Shown here piece by piece: positions 59,024 to 64,000 of a DNA stretch of 64,000 nucleotides. Location: NCBI GenBank assembly GCA_021234155.1, contig JAJEKV010000109.1, forward strand, positions 2,972,738-3,036,737. Direction: 5' to 3'. This DNA comes from Isoetes taiwanensis. Its lineage: Eukaryota; Streptophyta; Lycopodiopsida; Isoetales; Isoetaceae. The stretch's first letter is position 1. Each line of letters starts with the position of its first letter. A program made the position numbers and the translations under genes. The notes under the pieces were generated by a model. The model was not told where the DNA came from. It did no database searches and was given only the letters and a program-made list of their open reading frames with translations.

Positions 59024-62000
59024 CATGGCTATGGAGAAATGGCAAAATGAAATCGAGCTTCAAAATCCGACGACGCGCTTTTCCAAGGTCTTTATGCTTG
59101 TCCTTCATCCTCCATACATTATCGCAATGCACGCTTTTTCTTCCTCAATTTCGCATAATTCTTCGTTAGTTTCAGGCTCTAATCTGTACAACAAAACGCT
59201 GCATTTTATGATAGAAGTAGAAACAGGGCGGATTTGTTCTGCGATTTGATCCTCTGACATATGGGGTTTTTGGTGGTACGGTGATTCGGCTATGTCAACA
59301 TGACACAGTCGGACTGAAGGAAATATGGCGGTTCATAGATTTGTCCATGTCTGCCGTTTTTTTCGATGCATTGGACTGCTCATAAAAGAAACGCATGTCA
59401 GGTTGCAATTTGCTTATCAGCCTCTTTTCATTTGATTCTCTCGGATTGCGGCCACTGTTTCTCGGAGGTTGGAATTTTTGAAATTTCGGTTTCTACCCTC
59501 TCGATTTCTATTTTATCCGTGTCAATCATCAGGGGTCCCGTTTTATGAACAGAAATGCAATGCATTTAGTCTTGGAAGTAATTATTTGATCTGCTGCTGC
59601 CTCTGTTAGCGTCAGGTGTTCATATTGTTCTATCTTTTGGACGAAAGATGGGTCTTTGCTGGTTAGGAATATCTGTATAAACTGTTTTTTTACACCTGTA
59701 GTTTTCAATCCCTCAAATTCTAGTATTTTTCTATGCTACCAGGGCAAATGGATTTGAGAGGCTCCATTTGCTAATAGGCCGTTCTGTGCACATGATACAT
59801 GCAACGCTCTGTGCATGCATTTGAGTTTCGATCGTGATTAGGTTTCTTGGTTTTGCCGTTCTCCTTATATACCTCATCTCTTTAATCTTGATCTGGTCAT
59901 TTATGGGCGATGCATGAAGAGTACAGATTTAGTCTTTTGTTGCTCTCCGTATTTAGCTAGGTAGAATCATAAATGAATATGTTGAGTTTCATTTATGCAC
60001 TCTTATCACAACTGAACAGGAGTTATAATATGCGATCCAATCGGCAATAAACGGCGAGTTCTAGTAGATCTCTGTGCGACCTTCCATTTCGTCAATAACA
60101 TGTCCTTGTATTTTCTCTCTTCTCCGGAGATTTTACCTTCAAGGCGAGATATTCATCATAGTATTGTGGAAATAAGTAGTATGTGAGAGGATTAATTGAA
60201 GCTTCGTTGCAGAAGTAGAGATGGGTGTGGGGAACTCTAGACCACAGTATCTTTATCACCATTGCCATTATGGACATATGCAGGCTGAAATCAGCTACCA
60301 CATCAAGGTCCTCCTCTTACGCTGCTTGTTGTTTTTAAGATGAAGGCTAGGTCTAATGTTTGATTTCTTGACATGGTTGCAGGGAGTTCACGATCTCCGT
60401 TTGTTAAACATTTTGGGAGTTACTACCTGATAAAAGGGGCCTAGAAATGACAACCACCATTTTTTCAAAAACCATTTTATTGGCTACAGCCTCTTAAGCA
60501 ACTGGCAAACCCCTTGGTGAGCAATAACTTTAGGTTCAATAAATTATTTTCTTTAGATTGTCATGTTGATCGCAATGCTTATCTTGGCTATTGCAGCGGG
60601 GAACTGCATCCTGGCAGAAGTCACAAGTTAATATGTAAGCCCACACCATCTCATATGGTATCTTCTGGCATCATTGCACCAAGTCCATCACTGGATTATG
60701 TTGAAAATGAGTTAATCATCCCATGACCATGCTTCACTATGTTTGTCATCTTATTGACTTTGCTGGAGCCAATGACTTCTGCAGGTTGCAAAGCTTGCAA
60801 GGAGTGGAATTTTCAAGTGAGGTGTCCTTCCACAGAGGATGACAAGACATATGCCTCACTAAGGCATTTATCTAGATTTTGTTCTGAAGACATCATTTAC
60901 CTTTTTAGAACTCATGCTTGAGCTACAACGCCACATATTCATATTAGAGTTCACTTTTCAGCTAACTCTTTTTGCTTTCTGTAGGCTTGCTCTTCTTGTT
61001 TCTGCAGAAGGATGAAGCATTCTTCTCGGCAAACATGGAAAGGGATATTCTTGCAACTCGGCAGAAAGAAGGCTTAGAAACACCTTTTACTAAAGCCAGT
61101 TTTCAGTTTAAATCTCTTCTTTTAGATGGCATGAGCATCTCGACATGGATGAACAGGATAGAGATGCTTGCCAATGAAGTTGAGACTTTCAATATAAAGG
61201 AGAAGATGAATCAGCCACTACAAATTCTGCAAAGCTGTGTATACAGTGTTGTTTGATGTACATAGGTTTTTGAAGAAGTCATCTCTCTCATCAGATCCAA
61301 GACCTCATATTTACATTTAGTTCCCTCTCTCTCGGTTGTGGATCAGGTTAGTTTTATTATTAATAGTTGTTAGAATTTGAGTTTAGCCCATTTATTTCTA
61401 TGCTCTGATGTTCTTTTGTATGTGTACACAGCTATTATGCTTGGGATCATATTTCTTGAAGTGTCGTAAGTTAGGTGTAAATATGGTAGGAGCAGGGGGT
61501 TGGTGAAGACTTTTGTTTGGCATATGGTTTCAGAAAAAAAAAAGGTATGCTAAAAATCATTTTGTTAAAATACTTGTGTTTATTGGTTCCTTGTATATGT
61601 AATGCTTTGGAATGTGATGTCAGATGGTCTTTGAACCCTGCAAAGATGGGGAAGATCTGGTTCCAAGATTCAAGCGATGCCTCCTCCACCACCTTCCTGA
61701 AGGTTTTCCCTGGCAAATGAAAGAGCGCCCGAGTTTTTGACAGATCAACTTACTCTACATCCTGCATCAAATCGAGGCTATTCTCGGGACTCTGCTCCGA
61801 AATTTGAAATTGAGTATTTTTTTCTCTTGAATGTGCTGGTAAATGGATCAATCTATGGATCATCTATACCTGATCTGTTAAAGAATGGTTTGATTGTTTA
61901 GTTGATTTTATAAAACACCTGCTTTAATTTTCTTGATGGTGTTATGCTTATGGAATAATGAAAATTTCTCTTAGCATGATTAAACATGTTAGGTTGGAGT

Positions 62001-63528
62001 GGACTTGCATCAACCATGTGCTTCTGCCTTCTTTGCTGCAGAGGCTTTACTGTTGGCTTCTAAGGCTCGTGCAGTTCAGCCCTTACAGCACCGTTGCGTG
62101 CTCATGGAAGGGGGTGGTTGATGATAAGGAGGTTTGGGGTTGGGGCTCTGTTCGTCCGCTTGGGATCTCCCGTAATAAGACTCGTTTCTTAGTAGCAGAT
62201 GACTTGACTTTTATAGGATTTCATGTGGTTTCTATCTTCTGGTTACCAATTGTTTCCTCCACGTTCCTTAGATGCAAGTGGTTTTGGAAACTTACATTTA
62301 ATGGTAATAACAAGCTACGTTTGCAGACTTGCAGTTACAGCATCTGAAAGGTTGCTAATTTTACAACCACATGACTGGATGGTTAGAAGGGACCATGGTT
62401 TATTAGAGCTACCACAACGGAGTTGCTCTCTGCCAAATATTTGTGAATTATTTTTAAATGTCTATTTTCATGCGATTGCTGTTATTCTTTTCGTCTTAGA
62501 AATCTATGAATCAGGGAGGTAGGAGAGGATGGTAGAGAGGATGGCTACTTTGTTGTAGGGGATTGTTAAATTTTAGCATAGACTTCACATCCTCTCTCAT
62601 TTATCTGATTATTGAAATGCAACAAGCGATGGTATTGGATATGAGTCATGGAACTCATATAATGAGCAGGATTATCTGCATATACAGTCTATGCTGGAAA
62701 GGAACAAGTTGGAGTTGTTCGGAAAAAAAAAAAAACATAGTCTTGTTGCTGTTGATGGATAAGGCCATAATGTTCTTTTTTGTATGTTGGCGTCCAAAGT
62801 ACCAAAAAGCCACGAGTTCTGCTGCGAGTTTTTTCCTAGTTCCATTTTTGCTAGTTTTCTTAGTCCCATTTTGTAGACCACTCCCCATGCAAACCATTGG
62901 CCATAGTTGTTAGATCCGGTCCGTGTTTGTGAAAATTTAAACTATTCCCATTGTTCTGCTTTGCAAACTAAAAGCCAGTAGTCAACTTAATTATTATAGC
63001 TGTTATCATAGCCCTTTGAAAGAGAGTTTTTGAAAATACCCAAAAGCTAACTATTTCCATGGTTCTGCTTGTGAACTAAAAAGTCAGTACTTGTTATGTA
63101 TGAGGAAGGTGTTATCATAGGCTTTTGAAAAAAAATTCAAAGTACCAGGGAAAAGAAATGCCAAACATTTAGCTTCCTTACCAGCTTTCTTCTTTGGCTT
63201 CACCTAGTGCATCATGGTGGCAGCAGAATGAGCTCTTTTACCAACTTATAGGGTTGTATATGGCAGGCTGGCAAGCATAAGTTTTTCTTTCTAGAACATT
63301 ATAGCCTTTGGAGGCGGTTATGTTCTTCTGTTTTATGTGCTTACCATGTGTTTTGTGCAGGCGTTATGGAGAAGCTGTGCAAGAATTAAGAGTATTTGCA
63401 TGGCTCTAGCTCCTATTCAGGAGGTCCATGTTTTAGAGCCATTTGTGGAAAAGCTACATCTGAATACGGTTAGAATCATCATGGGGCTCCATCAGCTCCC
63501 CAAATGCTCCTTCAGCTCTTTTGCTTGA
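59024..63528 (+). pseudogene. SirB1-like gene, copy 2, frame-broken
   Basis: Same exon order as 19154-23635, and splice sites are mostly preserved, but nearly every exon has at least one indel. In the exon near 60987 the acceptor is followed by an extra base and GCAGAAGATG has become GCAGAAGGATG; the second exon near 60784 and the last near 63361 are also shifted. Differences are mainly homopolymer length changes plus a few at CAG (CAGCAGGG to CAGCGGGG). It would be non-functional as written, but the spread of breaks across all exons with intact splice sites looks like sequence error rather than neutral decay. Confidence 0.65.
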
Positions 63529-64000
63529 ACAATTGCCTTTAATTCCCTGGGGTCTGTTCAGAAGGCTGTATATAATATGTTGACGACTGAATCTTCAGAA
63601 GTAGGAACAGACAGGGCTCAAGGGAGCTTTTAGTTTAGTCATTTTTTAATATTTCATTCATTCATTGGGTATGTACTGCAAGTTAGGTTTATCATCCCGA
63701 AGCCAAATTGGTTTCTTTTTCCCAGAGCTACTGCATGCAAAGATTCTTTATGCCACAGGATGTTAGCTTTTATATGTTGCTTAATAGACATTTTGGTGCA
63801 GAACTGCAGTATAGCCATTGGTATAGATTCCTGATGATTCTGGTGCTAACCATTTAACAGGTAAGGATTTGAACAACAAACAACCCAATGCTGGGCGGCC
63901 TATCAATTATCCAATTGCATAATTGCGTTAATGTCAGCTAGTCTCCGTTCAACCTTAACTTCCTGCATCTATCTACCACCACATGTGGAGATGAGCAATA

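Larger units (their letters stand above)
45127..64000 (+). repeat. Second direct copy of 5131-24095, error-rich
   Basis: The whole block aligns collinearly with 5131-24095. The displacement falls from about 39.99 kb at the left to 39.905 kb at the window end, because copy 2 has net deletions. The left edge falls inside an ORF (4796-5290 in copy 1), not at a transposon end. Copy 2 differs by very frequent one- to three-base indels and substitutions. In the transposon part these cluster at CAG and CTG. In the SirB1-like gene they are rarer and mostly homopolymer length changes. Copy 1 frames and splice phases are coherent while copy 2 frames are broken, so copy 1 is the more accurate version. 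Confidence 0.9.

Noticed and set aside
45127-64000. Independent diverged paralogues evolving as pseudogenes
   Set aside because: Changes are clustered at CAG/CTG and homopolymers, hit exons and introns alike, and leave splice sites and long runs identical, unlike neutral divergence. Kept as possible but less likely.

Overview
This window is nuclear DNA from a land plant. It has spliced genes with GT-AG introns, plant-type repeats (an LTR element with an initiator-Met tRNA primer site, a plant L1-like LINE with DUF4283 and zf-RVT domains, a pogo-like transposon, fold-back elements) and a plant rhomboid gene. Several protein families resemble those I associate with non-flowering vascular plants (fern or gymnosperm), but I cannot name the species. 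Nothing here is bacterial: there are no operons or ribosome binding sites, and many open frames that start at GTG or TTG are not real starts.

Layout. 1-6690: a truncated Ty3/Gypsy-like LTR element. It has the right part of the 5' LTR (to about 1528), a primer binding site, an unusual ORF (2068-3075) whose C-terminus is a histone H3-type histone fold and whose N-terminus starts like the H3 tail, two copies of a hairpin repeat, a TATA box, further ORFs, and a gag. No protease, RT, integrase or 3' LTR is seen. 6690-10095: a decayed two-exon transposon-like gene with a large C/A-only microsatellite in its intron. 10095-16050: a decayed LINE (ORF1, then ORF2 with endonuclease, RT and zinc finger). 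16050-19150: non-coding DNA with a palindromic fold-back element and a TTAA-flanked TIR element. 19154-23635: the best-preserved host gene, a multi-exon SirB1-like (transglutaminase-like plus TPR-like) protein.

24100-45125: mostly non-coding. It holds a decayed minus-strand gene (26940-30960) combining a ParB-like motif and an FCP1/NIF-type HAD domain, two kilobase-scale tandem duplications, a minus-strand intronless rhomboid protease with one frameshift, and a decayed pogo/CENP-B-like transposon.

45127-64000: a second direct copy of 5131-24095, displaced by about 39.9-40.0 kb. It covers gag, the transposon-like gene, the LINE, the fold-back elements and the SirB1-like gene. It is peppered with small indels and substitutions, enriched at CAG/CTG in the transposon part, and its genes are broken nearly everywhere. 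The pattern looks like uncorrected long-read base-calling error at CHG-methylated cytosines rather than evolution, so copy 2 may be a false or poorly polished duplicate.

The most interesting biology is the histone H3/CENH3-like domain carried by an LTR retroelement upstream of gag. The most interesting technical signal is the CHG-biased error pattern, which may record DNA methylation.
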